A DNA stretch of 22,254 nt from MGBC131033 sp910585655. GTDB lineage: Bacteria; Bacillota; Clostridia; Lachnospirales; Lachnospiraceae. The notes under the pieces were generated by a model. That model was not told where the DNA came from, made no database searches, and saw only the letters and a list, made by a program, of their open reading frames with translations. The stretch is from the NCBI GenBank assembly GCA_949502025.1, contig CATBCG010000045.1, positions 1 through 22,254 on the forward strand, in the 5' to 3' direction. Shown here one piece after another: positions 7,208-16,050 of this stretch (positions are counted from its first letter, which is position 1; every line of letters starts with the position of its first letter). The translations under genes were made by a program, and so were the position numbers.

Positions 7208-8071
7208 ATGGCGTCAAAAGTTTATTTTTCAAAGGAAATTTCCCCGGAAAAGGTAGTAGAGATGTACAAGCTTTTGGGAAAGGAGCTGCCGGGAAAAGTA
7301 GCAGTGAAGCTTCATTCCGGAGAAGAGGGCAACAAAAACTTTTTAGGACCGGAATTTTGCAGACCGATCATTGAGCATGTGCAGGGGACGGCGGTTGAGT
7401 GCAATACGGCGTACGAGGGTTCCCGTAATACGACGGAAAAGCATAAAGTATTGCTGACCAAGCATGGCTGGGACAAATATTTTCCGGTGGATTTGTTGGA
7501 TGCAGAAGGACCGGATTTAGAGCTGTCCATTCCAAAGGGAAAGCGTATCCAGAAAAATTATGTCGGCAAAGATATTGCTGCCTATGATTCTATGCTGGTG
7601 CTTTCTCATTTTAAAGGGCATGCGATGGGCGGTTACGGCGGAGCTTTAAAGCAGCTTTCGATCGGAGTGGCTTCCGGTTACGGTAAAGCCTATATCCATG
7701 GCGCCGGAAACGTCAAGGAAATATGGTCGTCTGATCACGATTCTTTCCTGGAGTCTATGGCAGATGCCGCGATGTCTGTCATAGAATATTTTAAAGGAAA
7801 TATTCTCTATATCAATGTGATGAAAAATATTTCCGTAGACTGTGATTGCGACGGCAGGGCAAAGCCGCCGTGTATGGCTGATATCGGAATCCTTGCGTCG
7901 CTTGATCCGGTAGCGATAGATACGGCGTGTGTGGATCTGGTAAAGCAGTCTGAGGATCCGGGACGCGACGAGCTGCTAGAGCGTATCAACTCCCGCAACG
8001 GAGAGTATACGATTGAGGTAGCCGCCGGGCATGGGATCGGATCAAAGGAGTATGAGCTGATCGAAGTATAA
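7208..8071 (+). CDS. DUF362 domain-containing protein, ferredoxin-less form
   Basis: The start at 7208 is chosen because AGGGAGGT (7193-7200) lies seven bases upstream; an in-frame ATG at 7187 lies before that site and is unlikely. The 287-residue protein has the DUF362 pattern: an N-terminal VAVKLHSGEEGN, a central LVLSHFKGHAMGGYGGALKQLSIG (about residues 131-153), and a C-terminal DIGILASLDPVAIDTACVDLV. Just before that last block is a small cysteine cluster (C-D-C-D-G, then P-P-C). Many relatives carry a [4Fe-4S] ferredoxin module, which is absent here. The biochemical function of DUF362 is not settled, and I assign none. Only 28 nt separate it from the response regulator that follows, so the two are probably co-transcribed. 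Confidence 0.85.
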   Translation: MASKVYFSKEISPEKVVEMYKLLGKELPGKVAVKLHSGEEGNKNFLGPEFCRPIIEHVQGTAVECNTAYEGSRNTTEKHKVLLTKHGWDKYFPVDLLDAEGPDLELSIPKGKRIQKNYVGKDIAAYDSMLVLSHFKGHAMGGYGGALKQLSIGVASGYGKAYIHGAGNVKEIWSSDHDSFLESMADAAMSVIEYFKGNILYINVMKNISVDCDCDGRAKPPCMADIGILASLDPVAIDTACVDLVKQSEDPGRDELLERINSRNGEYTIEVAAGHGIGSKEYELIEV

Positions 8072-8099
8072 TCAGAGCAATAGAAAGGAACTGGCAGGT

Positions 8100-8786
8100 A
8101 TGGGAAGACAGAGAGTGATGATTTTAGAGGATGATGAGGATTTGGCAGAGGGTCTCTGTCTGTCCCTGCAGTCGGACGGGCTGGAATTTGTCTGCTGCGG
8201 TACGGCAACGGAAGCAAGAGAGCGGATAGAAAAGGAATGCTTTGACTTATTTGTATTGGATATCAACCTGCCGGACGGAAGCGGACTCGAATTGTGCCGG
8301 GAAATTCGTCGGCAGAGCAATCATACACCGATTGCCCTGCTGACGGCAAAAGATTTGGAGCTAGATATCGTAACAGGGCTTGAAGGCGGAGCGGACGACT
8401 ACATTACCAAACCATTTAGTCTGATGGTGCTTCGTGCCAGAGTCCGCGCACTGCTTCGCCGTCATATGCCAGAACAGAAATCGGAGTACCAGGATCGGGT
8501 ATTCCGATTTTCTTTTGATACGATGGAGTTTTATAAAAATGGAACTTTAGTGGAACTAAGTAAAACCGAGCAGCGTCTGCTGCACCTTTTAACGGCGAAT
8601 ACCGGGCAGCTTTTGACTAGAGAACGTCTGCTTGAATGGGTGTGGCCGGAGGGAACGGAGTATGTAGAGGATAATGCGCTTTCCGTAGTGATCCGCCGCC
8701 TGCGGGATAAGCTAGAGGACGTGCCGTCTAAGCCGGAGCATATCAGGACGGTGTACGGAAAAGGATATATCTGGGAAAAAGCGTAA
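8100..8786 (+). CDS. OmpR/PhoB-family response regulator (first of two)
   Basis: The protein has 228 residues. The receiver domain (1-115) has the acidic pair E10-D11-D12, the phospho-acceptor D54 in FVLDINLPDGSG, T82 in ALLTAKD, and K104 in ITKPFS, so all conserved residues are present. A winged-helix DNA-binding domain covers about 130-228, with LSKTEQRLLHLL and RRLRDKLE and the wing GKGYIWE. It should bind DNA as a dimer when phosphorylated. There is no kinase next to it; the nearest kinase gene is at the far end of the following operon (16047). It follows the DUF362 gene by 28 nt and precedes the giant NTPase by 91 nt that contain a promoter, so it may act on that promoter; this is inference. 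Confidence 0.93.
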   Translation: MGRQRVMILEDDEDLAEGLCLSLQSDGLEFVCCGTATEARERIEKECFDLFVLDINLPDGSGLELCREIRRQSNHTPIALLTAKDLELDIVTGLEGGADDYITKPFSLMVLRARVRALLRRHMPEQKSEYQDRVFRFSFDTMEFYKNGTLVELSKTEQRLLHLLTANTGQLLTRERLLEWVWPEGTEYVEDNALSVVIRRLRDKLEDVPSKPEHIRTVYGKGYIWEKA

Positions 8787-8814
8787 TAGGACGGGCAGAA
8801 AAATCAGAAAGAGG

Positions 8815-8843
8815 TTTTTATTTCCAAGTTTTTATGTTATACT
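8815..8843 (+). promoter_or_regulatory. Extended -10 promoter for the giant NTPase operon
   Basis: TATACT (8838-8843) is preceded by TGT, making an extended -10 element. The -35 region 17 bp upstream (8815-8820, TTTTTA) is weak, which fits a promoter that depends on the extended -10 or on an activator such as one of the two neighbouring response regulators. A GGAGG site (8865-8869) follows, eight bases before the ATG at 8878. Confidence 0.5.
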
Positions 8844-8877
8844 GGATATGGCATAAATCATTATGGAGGAAACCTAC

Positions 8878-11800
8878 ATGAAACAAATGGAACTTTTACG
8901 GGAAATAAAGAGTGTCTTACATACTATTTCCGAGAAAATGTCTGCTCTAGAAAAAGAACTAGACAGTTTATCTTCTTACCTTCAGAAAAAAGAATGGATC
9001 TCAGAGGATTTATCAAGCCAAGTCATCGGCTATTTAGAAGATCTCAATTCACTTCAGATACACTGTCAGAGCCTGTACCAAGAACTGGGTTTCGGTATGA
9101 CAATGCCGGATAGCCTGGAACATACCGACAGACTGATGGATCAGGCGATTACCGAATTAGAGCAAAGACAGTGTTTGGAAAAATACAGCCGTTTTTTAGC
9201 GTTGGAGACGGACGACCCGGCGGTGGCGCTTTTATTAAATGCCAAAAAGGATCATCTAAGGGAATTGCTCGATCCTATTACACCGGAAAAAGAGAGTGCA
9301 TTAGAGCCTTATGATATGTTTATACAGGCAGTGGCTGAGCCGGATTATGCGAAATTGGTGTCCTATCTGATAAAGTTGTCGCCGGAGTTTGGGAACGAGC
9401 TGTTAGGAGAGGGAATTCTTTCTAAAAAGATTCGGCTGGGAAAAGCAGGGGTGGCAGAGCAATCAGTTGATTTCAGTAAGATAGGGTTATCAGAGTCGGC
9501 AATAGAATCAGAGAATACGATAAAAACCCCTCAACCAGAAAATCCGGAAAGTATGAACCACGAAAAAGAAGCATTGCAACAGGAATTAGAGGAATGGTGT
9601 TTACTTTCTAAAAGTTTGTCAGCAAAAGAAGTTTATAAGAATATCGGAAAAGCAGAGGAGAAAAAATTTGGAGTCAAAAGCTTTATCAATGAAGTAAAAG
9701 CAAAGCATGAGTTATGCAACCTTATCGTATTTAGAATGATAGAAAAATATACTGTCGTTACGGCAAGACTCCTTACGACTACTTCGGATATATCCGTCGA
9801 AGAGGCGGAAGCTTCTCTGGAATATTTGAAAAATAAGGGGTATCTTAGAGAGTGCGGGATAGTCGGAAGCGGGAGCTTTTTTTGCATTTCTCCTAAAGGG
9901 ATAAAGGCGTTTCAGGCAAAGGACGCCTGCGCTTTTTTAAAAGCCAAAAGATTAGCCGCCAGGGAAGAGGAAAAGTCGGAGATTACCGTGTACTCGGTTT
10001 TAACGAGAATGGTATATGCGACTATTTTAACCGACTGCCTGAAAAGAACGGAAGAATTAAATAAAATAGAACGGAGCCTAATCAGCGCTGCCAGCATTTT
10101 GGGAGAAGAATATTTTTTGGCAAGGCTGCAGTTGGGCGATACGATGAAGGGACCGTTTTTTACGGGAGCTTGTTGGAGTGAAGGAAAGGAGATTGAGAGA
10201 TATCTTTCTTTTCTGACAAAGTATAAACCAGAGAAGGAAGTCCCGATTATTGTAGGTGGAGTTTGCGCAGAAGAGGCACTCTGCCAGGCGTCATATTTGA
10301 TAGAAAAACTGGAATTAGACGCTTCGGATGTTTATTACTATGGAATAACAGAAGAGCACTTTTTTTCTTATACAGAAAATCAGGAAATTGCATTAGGCGA
10401 TATTTTAGGTGTTTCTGCAAATACCGATACGACTGAAATAGCAGAGACCAGTCAGAAAGATACCGCCGCTCCAGTGGAAGAGAGCGGGCAGAGGGACACC
10501 GCCGCTAAGCCGGAAGAGACGAAACAGGGGGATATTGTCGAGCCGGTGGATATGACCAGACACAGAAAGATCATTAAGCCGGAAAATACGACCAGGCGGA
10601 TAGATAAGGCAGATATAGCCGAGTTATCGGATCCGGCAGAGGAGCCTGTCCTTTTGTCTAACCATGACGTGATGGAGCAGGTATACCGAATGATTGCCGA
10701 AGGGAAAATTTATTGCGCGGTTGCCTATTTATGTTCCTTACGATCTTTGCGCGGGCTGGAAGTAGAGGAGGCTTATCAGAAGCTGGCGTATGCGCTGGGG
10801 GAGCCGGGGCGGCGTTGCTCCTATGATTCTCAGGTGATTTTTACGCTTTATTCCGGGGTGACAGACTGCTTTTCTCAATATCTGATGGTGTCTGCAGCGC
10901 TGCGGAATTTTTTCCTCAACCACATCAGTTATGATTATGATATCAAATCGTTGTATGCGATGGTAAAGGAGCTTCCGCCGGTCAGTGCAAGTGCATCTTT
11001 AACCAAGACAATGTATCAGCTTGTAGTATTTAAAGAAACGGTACATAAGGGGATAGATTTTTATGCGGACTATCGGGTAAAGGATCAGATAGCAGTGGAG
11101 CGGGAAATGGAAGCCCTGGTAAGTGAGGCAAAGTCTTATTACGATTCTTATGTCACAGGGCATATCAAAGAAAATGCAAGCAATAAACGGTTTTTGGAGA
11201 CACGTAAGGCGATCTTTGCCCAGGAGGGTGATTTTGCCGTTTATTTAAAAACCATTGTGGATCGGGACGAGGAGTCGGCAGAACTGGTGAAAACATATTT
11301 GGAAGAGCATTTTATCAAGGATAATGGCTCCGTAGAGTATTCCAACGTAGATGATATGAAGCTGAACCAGTTTATTGATTTTTACTGGGAAAAAGCAGGA
11401 GAAACCATGCGGATAGCCCGCAGAACTTCAGACTTGATGAGCCGCTTACGAAATAACCTGCTAAACGCTATCGAAAAGGTGTTACAGGTAATGTGCGAAT
11501 GGATTGCCCTGGTAGAAAAGGTGATAGAGCGGAAGGATGATGAAGGGAAAAGGCGTTATAAAGAAGGGAAAAAGGAGCTGCTGGCAGGCTTAGTCAGCGC
11601 CAAAGCAGAGCTGCAGGCGAAACATAACGGCAGAACGGCGGAGGAATTGGCAGGGATGCTGGTACTGGAAGAAACACTTCGGGAATTATGCGCCAGGTTG
11701 GATGGAAGCTATGAAGAATGGAAACAGAAATATTATTATATAGATTTTCTGCGGGGAGAATATGTTCTTTTGACGGAATCGCCAGAAGGATATCTGCCGG

Positions 11801-14253
11801 ATATGCGAGGTCAGTTTATGGATTTCCAGGAATTGTCGCTTTCCAGGCGGATTTTAAAGCATGTTCAGACGCCGCTGGTATCCTTTGAGAAAAGGCTTGA
11901 GGATATTTTTAAAAACTACGGAGACGATTACGGCTCTGCCGAGCTGATTGTCCGTTATCTGGAGGATCAGGAGAAAGCCGGGACGGGTACTGCTTATCCG
12001 GAGTTGTATGAGATCAAAAATAACCTTAAAAAATCCGAGGAAATGGCAGAATCAGAAGCGAAGCTGGAACTGGATGATTTTATTGAAACACTGGAACTGG
12101 CGCAAAGCTATGGGCAGATTGAGGAGACAAAGGAAAACAAAAAGGAAAAGATCCAAAAAATTGCCAATGAGTGGTTTGCCTATGCGAAGGAATCGAAAAA
12201 TTATGGATTTTTTAAGATGGTGCTGCAGCAGTACCGGAGAAAAATTTATGAGGACGCGAAGGTGCGGGGAAGAGCGCTTTTGCAGGAATTGGAGCAGATC
12301 AGGGAACAGGGGAATCTGGAGGAACGGATACAAAGACGGATTGCAAAAATCCAGGAAATGATTGAAAATCAGAATTATACGGTAGCAGAGGACTTGCTGT
12401 CAAAAATCAACAGCGACGAGACGGATGAGACGATGGAACTGGCTGGTACGGATTATCTCAAGAGCTTTATTGAAGACTATGACGACAATTATAAAGTCGT
12501 GGCAGACAGCAGCCGGAGCTTAAAGGGACTGATTTCGTCACGAAGCCACAATAAGGACGACAGAGGAGCAAACCGTCTGATAGATAACTGGATGAGCAAC
12601 GGACAGCCGTTAGGAGTCGGAAGACTGGGCGGCTTGCTGGACGCGCTTGGATTTGCAGAAGCAGAGATAAAAGAGCAGCCAAAGATTGGAAAGATTGAGA
12701 ATTATTCGGTGCTGTTAAAAGTTCCGGCAGGACGGAAGGTAAACTACAAACATCCGATTGCCGCCTTTGGTTCCAGAGCCAGCGAGGAAGGCTTTAGGGT
12801 GGTCTGTCTGTTTGGGCGTTATGACGCGGAACGCCTGATTGAAGAATTTAAAAATATCAGAGGAACAAAAAACACTCTGGTGCTGCTTGACTATGCGCTG
12901 CAACTGCCGGATCGGAGAAAGCTGGCAAGAAAAGTGAAGTCCGATTTAAACGATAAGGTATTCGCGGTATTGGATAGGGTATTACTGATGTTTTTAGTCA
13001 ACCATTACAACACGCAGTTTGTCAATCAGATTTTGATGTCTGTGATGATGCCGTTTTCTTATTATCAGCCGTATGTATGGGATTCCTCTAAGATTATGCC
13101 GCCGGAAATCTTTAAGGGGCGCAAGGACGAACTGGAAAAAATAGAATCTCCTGCCGGAGTCAATATCGTCTATGGCGGAAGGCAGTTAGGGAAGTCCGCT
13201 CTGTTAAAAATGGCAAAGAGGAATGTGGACTATGACGAAAACCAGGATCGAGCTGTGTTAGTAGAGATCAAAGGGTTAAATTTTGAACGGGCGGCAAGAA
13301 AGATCGGTCATGAGCTGTACGATGCCGGGGTTTTAGAAGAGGATATCGACACGACGGACTGGGAAGAGCTGGCACGCGCAATCAAGCGGAGGCTCCAGGA
13401 TGGGAAACTGCCGCAAATCCCGTATTTACTGCTGCTTATGGATGAGGCAGATACGTTTATTGAAAGCTGTGAGGCAGTTAATTTTCAGCCGTTTGATGCT
13501 CTAAAGGATATCCAAAGCGTTGGAATAGACCGTTTTAAATTTGTCATTGCCGGGCTGCATAACATTGTGCGTTTTAAACGGGACGCTGCGTTGTCGAAAA
13601 ACAGTGTTTTAACACAGCTCACCTCTATTACGGTAAAACCGTTTGACAAACGGGAAGCCCGTCTGCTTTTAGAGGAGCCGCTTCATTCTCTGGGCTTTCG
13701 TTTTCCGGAGGAAAAACAGTCGCTGGTATCGTTGATTCTGGCGAATACCAATTATTTTCCGGGGCTGATTCAGCTTTATTGCGCCAACCTGATTGGGGCG
13801 ATGCGTAAGGAGGATTATGCAGGATACGATGAAACGAATACGCCGATCTACGAGATTCGGGAAAGCCATATCAAAAAGCTGCTTTCCGATACGGAATTTA
13901 TGGATCAGATTCGGGAAAAATTTGAGATTACTCTCAAGTTAGACGAGGATAACCTATATTATATCATTGCTTTGCTGATTGCCAATCTGTACCATCAAAA
14001 TACAAATTCAGCCTCAGAGAGCGAGGGCTTTTCGGCAAAGGATATCATACAGTCCGGTCAGGAATATGCGGTAAAAAAGATTGCAGAGGCAGAGGAGACC
14101 GTGGTCAATGGGCTGATGCAGGAGTTAGTCGAACTCAATATTTTAAGACAGACCGTGACCTCCCGTTACTTATTTTCCCGTTACAGCTTTTTTCAGATGA
14201 TGGGTACGGCAGCGGAGGTAGAGGAGAAATTATTGGAATACATGGAGGACTAG
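8878..14253 (+). CDS. Giant STAND/AAA-type NTPase with N-terminal winged-helix-like region
   Basis: The 1,791-residue protein starts at 8878, eight bases after GGAGG; an ATG at 8863 overlaps that site. Visible parts in order: coiled coil (1-70); a winged-helix-like segment (about 279-346, with S-V-E-E-A-E-A-S-L-E-Y-L then a K-G-Y-L wing); a small alpha/beta stretch around 453-500 (V-P-I-I-V-G-G-V); a linker of three 12-residue repeats (524-559); a long alpha-helical and coiled-coil region (about 600-1270); a conserved pre-NTPase region (about 1280-1405); and an ATPase. The ATPase has Walker A G-G-R-Q-L-G-K-S (1433-1440), Walker B L-L-L-L-M-D-E-A-D (D1522, E1523) and a later VIAGLHN, a layout like STAND and Orc/Cdc6-type switches. 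There are no membrane segments. The last ~150 residues look winged-helix-like. STAND NTPases act as signal sensors and scaffolds, often in defence. The precise family and function are not known to me. Confidence 0.72.
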   Translation: MKQMELLREIKSVLHTISEKMSALEKELDSLSSYLQKKEWISEDLSSQVIGYLEDLNSLQIHCQSLYQELGFGMTMPDSLEHTDRLMDQAITELEQRQCLEKYSRFLALETDDPAVALLLNAKKDHLRELLDPITPEKESALEPYDMFIQAVAEPDYAKLVSYLIKLSPEFGNELLGEGILSKKIRLGKAGVAEQSVDFSKIGLSESAIESENTIKTPQPENPESMNHEKEALQQELEEWCLLSKSLSAKEVYKNIGKAEEKKFGVKSFINEVKAKHELCNLIVFRMIEKYTVVTARLLTTTSDISVEEAEASLEYLKNKGYLRECGIVGSGSFFCISPKGIKAFQAKDACAFLKAKRLAAREEEKSEITVYSVLTRMVYATILTDCLKRTEELNKIERSLISAASILGEEYFLARLQLGDTMKGPFFTGACWSEGKEIERYLSFLTKYKPEKEVPIIVGGVCAEEALCQASYLIEKLELDASDVYYYGITEEHFFSYTENQEIALGDILGVSANTDTTEIAETSQKDTAAPVEESGQRDTAAKPEETKQGDIVEPVDMTRHRKIIKPENTTRRIDKADIAELSDPAEEPVLLSNHDVMEQVYRMIAEGKIYCAVAYLCSLRSLRGLEVEEAYQKLAYALGEPGRRCSYDSQVIFTLYSGVTDCFSQYLMVSAALRNFFLNHISYDYDIKSLYAMVKELPPVSASASLTKTMYQLVVFKETVHKGIDFYADYRVKDQIAVEREMEALVSEAKSYYDSYVTGHIKENASNKRFLETRKAIFAQEGDFAVYLKTIVDRDEESAELVKTYLEEHFIKDNGSVEYSNVDDMKLNQFIDFYWEKAGETMRIARRTSDLMSRLRNNLLNAIEKVLQVMCEWIALVEKVIERKDDEGKRRYKEGKKELLAGLVSAKAELQAKHNGRTAEELAGMLVLEETLRELCARLDGSYEEWKQKYYYIDFLRGEYVLLTESPEGYLPDMRGQFMDFQELSLSRRILKHVQTPLVSFEKRLEDIFKNYGDDYGSAELIVRYLEDQEKAGTGTAYPELYEIKNNLKKSEEMAESEAKLELDDFIETLELAQSYGQIEETKENKKEKIQKIANEWFAYAKESKNYGFFKMVLQQYRRKIYEDAKVRGRALLQELEQIREQGNLEERIQRRIAKIQEMIENQNYTVAEDLLSKINSDETDETMELAGTDYLKSFIEDYDDNYKVVADSSRSLKGLISSRSHNKDDRGANRLIDNWMSNGQPLGVGRLGGLLDALGFAEAEIKEQPKIGKIENYSVLLKVPAGRKVNYKHPIAAFGSRASEEGFRVVCLFGRYDAERLIEEFKNIRGTKNTLVLLDYALQLPDRRKLARKVKSDLNDKVFAVLDRVLLMFLVNHYNTQFVNQILMSVMMPFSYYQPYVWDSSKIMPPEIFKGRKDELEKIESPAGVNIVYGGRQLGKSALLKMAKRNVDYDENQDRAVLVEIKGLNFERAARKIGHELYDAGVLEEDIDTTDWEELARAIKRRLQDGKLPQIPYLLLLMDEADTFIESCEAVNFQPFDALKDIQSVGIDRFKFVIAGLHNIVRFKRDAALSKNSVLTQLTSITVKPFDKREARLLLEEPLHSLGFRFPEEKQSLVSLILANTNYFPGLIQLYCANLIGAMRKEDYAGYDETNTPIYEIRESHIKKLLSDTEFMDQIREKFEITLKLDEDNLYYIIALLIANLYHQNTNSASESEGFSAKDIIQSGQEYAVKKIAEAEETVVNGLMQELVELNILRQTVTSRYLFSRYSFFQMMGTAAEVEEKLLEYMED
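10447..10554 (+). repeat. 36-bp tandem repeat encoding a linker in the giant NTPase
   Basis: Three 36-bp units encode 12-residue repeats of the type T-S-Q-K-D-T-A-A-P-V-E-E, then S-G-Q-R-D-T-A-A-K-P-E-E, then a more diverged T-K-Q-G-D-I-V-E-P-V-D-M. They are rich in Pro, Glu and Thr and are probably a flexible tether between the N-terminal winged-helix part and the helical body. Confidence 0.65.
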
Positions 14254-14256
14254 AAG

Positions 14257-15318
14257 ATGGATTCGATTTGGTGGAGAAAGGTGACAAACGCAAGTCGTTT
14301 TCTGGATATGATAATAGAAGAAATACAAGAAGGACAAAGCATTTTATTAGAGCTGCCTGCAGATGTTCCCTGGTATCGGACTATGCGGGATTTGATAGAA
14401 ACAGAGCTGATTCGCCAGAATTCCACGAGTGAGTTCCGCTATATCGTGGATTCCGGCGAGGAGCCGGGTGAGTATCTGTTCCAAAAGTTTTGTAAAAAAG
14501 AAAAGCAGGCGCACTACAGACCGGGGATTGGTTATGCGGAATTTTTAGCGAAAAGCGAGGATATCTTGTTGCAGCATTGTATTTTGTGGATTTCCGGTTT
14601 GGATAAAGAACAGATGAAGCGCTGGTACAGCTTTTTAGAGGGGTATTTAAAAGCCCTTGGAAAGCAGCAGAGAGGAGCCGTTTTTTTGCTGGAAAGCCGG
14701 GAAGAAACTGGTCTGTCCGGTAAAAAAGGAATCAAAAAGCACAGTTACCGCAAGGAAATCGAGCATTACGATAACTATTTATTTAATATGCTGGCGGTTT
14801 CCGGTCTAAAGGAAAATGAGCTTTTTAAGCAGTATTTAGCAGAGGCGGTTTCTATTTTACTACAGGAGGATATGGAACTGGCTTCCTACTGTATTTCTTA
14901 TGGCAGAAAGTTTTTGGCGCAGCCCTGGCAGACGTTAGAGGAGATTGCAAAGGAGCAGCGTCGAAGCGACGGGACGGATTTTCAGGTTAGGATAACGGAG
15001 AGCGAGCTGCAGGAGAGACTTTGGGAGGCGCAGATTAAAGTGATTTTTCCATTGTTAGAAAAGCATCGGAACAAGATCATACAGAACTATCAACGGGAGA
15101 TCGAGGCGCTTTTACCGTTGAATGCCGCCTACGGGGAAAGCTTTGAGGAAGCAAACGAGGTAGAACTGGGTGTGATTTCGTATTTGGCAGCTTCCGGGAA
15201 GCTTCAGATGTCCTATGAGGATTCCTGCCAGGTGGCAAAGTTAAAGGATGCCAGGAATACGCTGGCACATTTAAAAACGCTGAGGCAGGAAGAGGTAGAT
15301 GAGATTTTTGCCATGTAA
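14257..15318 (+). CDS. NTPase partner protein with degenerate P-loop-like N-terminus and HEPN-like C-terminal motif
   Basis: The start lies 3 nt after the NTPase stop, with GGAGG (14244-14248) inside the end of the upstream gene and eight bases from the ATG, so translation is coupled. The protein has 353 residues. Residues ~15-150 read like a nucleotide-binding fold without a Walker A motif: G-Q-S-I-L-L-E-L-P-A-D begins a strand where a P-loop would be, followed later by H-C-I-L-W-I-S-G-L-D and G-A-V-F-L-L-E-S-R. The rest is helical. Near the C-terminus, D-A-R-N-T-L-A-H-L (R333, N334, H338) fits the R-N-x3-H motif of HEPN proteins, in which R and H can form an RNase active site. Not a family I can name. 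Its fixed position suggests a subunit or effector of the giant NTPase; that is inference. Confidence 0.65.
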   Translation: MDSIWWRKVTNASRFLDMIIEEIQEGQSILLELPADVPWYRTMRDLIETELIRQNSTSEFRYIVDSGEEPGEYLFQKFCKKEKQAHYRPGIGYAEFLAKSEDILLQHCILWISGLDKEQMKRWYSFLEGYLKALGKQQRGAVFLLESREETGLSGKKGIKKHSYRKEIEHYDNYLFNMLAVSGLKENELFKQYLAEAVSILLQEDMELASYCISYGRKFLAQPWQTLEEIAKEQRRSDGTDFQVRITESELQERLWEAQIKVIFPLLEKHRNKIIQNYQREIEALLPLNAAYGESFEEANEVELGVISYLAASGKLQMSYEDSCQVAKLKDARNTLAHLKTLRQEEVDEIFAM

Positions 15319-15333
15319 AAGCAGGAGAATATT

Positions 15334-16050
15334 ATGCAGTATGATTGTATTATCGTCGATGACGAGAAACTTTTAGCCGACAGCACGGCGGAGTATTTTA
15401 ATCTGTTTGGAGTAAAGACCGCTGCCGTATACAGTGCTTTGGAGTGTTTGGAGCTTTTAAAGAGCAATACCACGGAGGTATTGCTCTTAGACATCAATTT
15501 GCAGGATGGCAGCGGTTTTGAACTGTGCCGAAAGCTGCGGGAAGAGACCGATATTCCGATTTTATTTATTTCTGCCAGAAGCAGCGACGACGATAAGCTG
15601 ATTGCGCTTCATATCGGAGGGGACGACTATATTCAAAAGCCGTATTCTCTTAGCGTCCTTTTGGCAAAAGTAACGGTCGTGCTAAAACGCTACCGCCAAT
15701 ATACGAAAGGGCAGAACGAAGAGGAACCGTCGCAAAGGGACTGCTATATCAGTGCCGACCGTCGGTTAGAGATTCGCTTTGACAGTCGGCAGCTTTTTGT
15801 AGAGGGAAGACCGGTCAGGTTGACGGCGCTGGAATTTAAGCTTCTGGCTTATCTGGTTCGGCAGGAAAACAGGGTGGTATCCAAACAAGAGCTGTTTGAA
15901 CAGGTCTGGAACGATCGCTTTACCGGAGACGGGACGCTAAACGTCCATATCCGAAGGCTTAGAGAAGAGGTAGAGCGTCAGCCAAGTCAGCCGCAGTATA
16001 TTTTGACGGTTTGGGGAGACGGCTATCAGTTTTGCGGAGGAAGATCATGA
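15334..16050 (+). CDS. OmpR/PhoB-family response regulator (second of two)
   Basis: The protein has 238 residues. The receiver domain has D9-D10, phospho-acceptor D53 in LLLDINLQDGSG, S80 in place of the usual Thr (LFISARS), and K102 in IQKPYS. The DNA-binding winged helix covers about residues 135-238, with LTALEFKLLAYLV, the recognition region H-I-R-R-L-R-E-E and the wing VWGDGYQF. A CAGGAG site precedes the ATG. The stop codon overlaps the start of the histidine kinase gene (ATGA at 16047-16050), which makes the kinase its cognate partner. It follows the HEPN-like gene by 15 nt, tying the two-component pair to the NTPase pair in one operon. Confidence 0.94.
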   Translation: MQYDCIIVDDEKLLADSTAEYFNLFGVKTAAVYSALECLELLKSNTTEVLLLDINLQDGSGFELCRKLREETDIPILFISARSSDDDKLIALHIGGDDYIQKPYSLSVLLAKVTVVLKRYRQYTKGQNEEEPSQRDCYISADRRLEIRFDSRQLFVEGRPVRLTALEFKLLAYLVRQENRVVSKQELFEQVWNDRFTGDGTLNVHIRRLREEVERQPSQPQYILTVWGDGYQFCGGRS

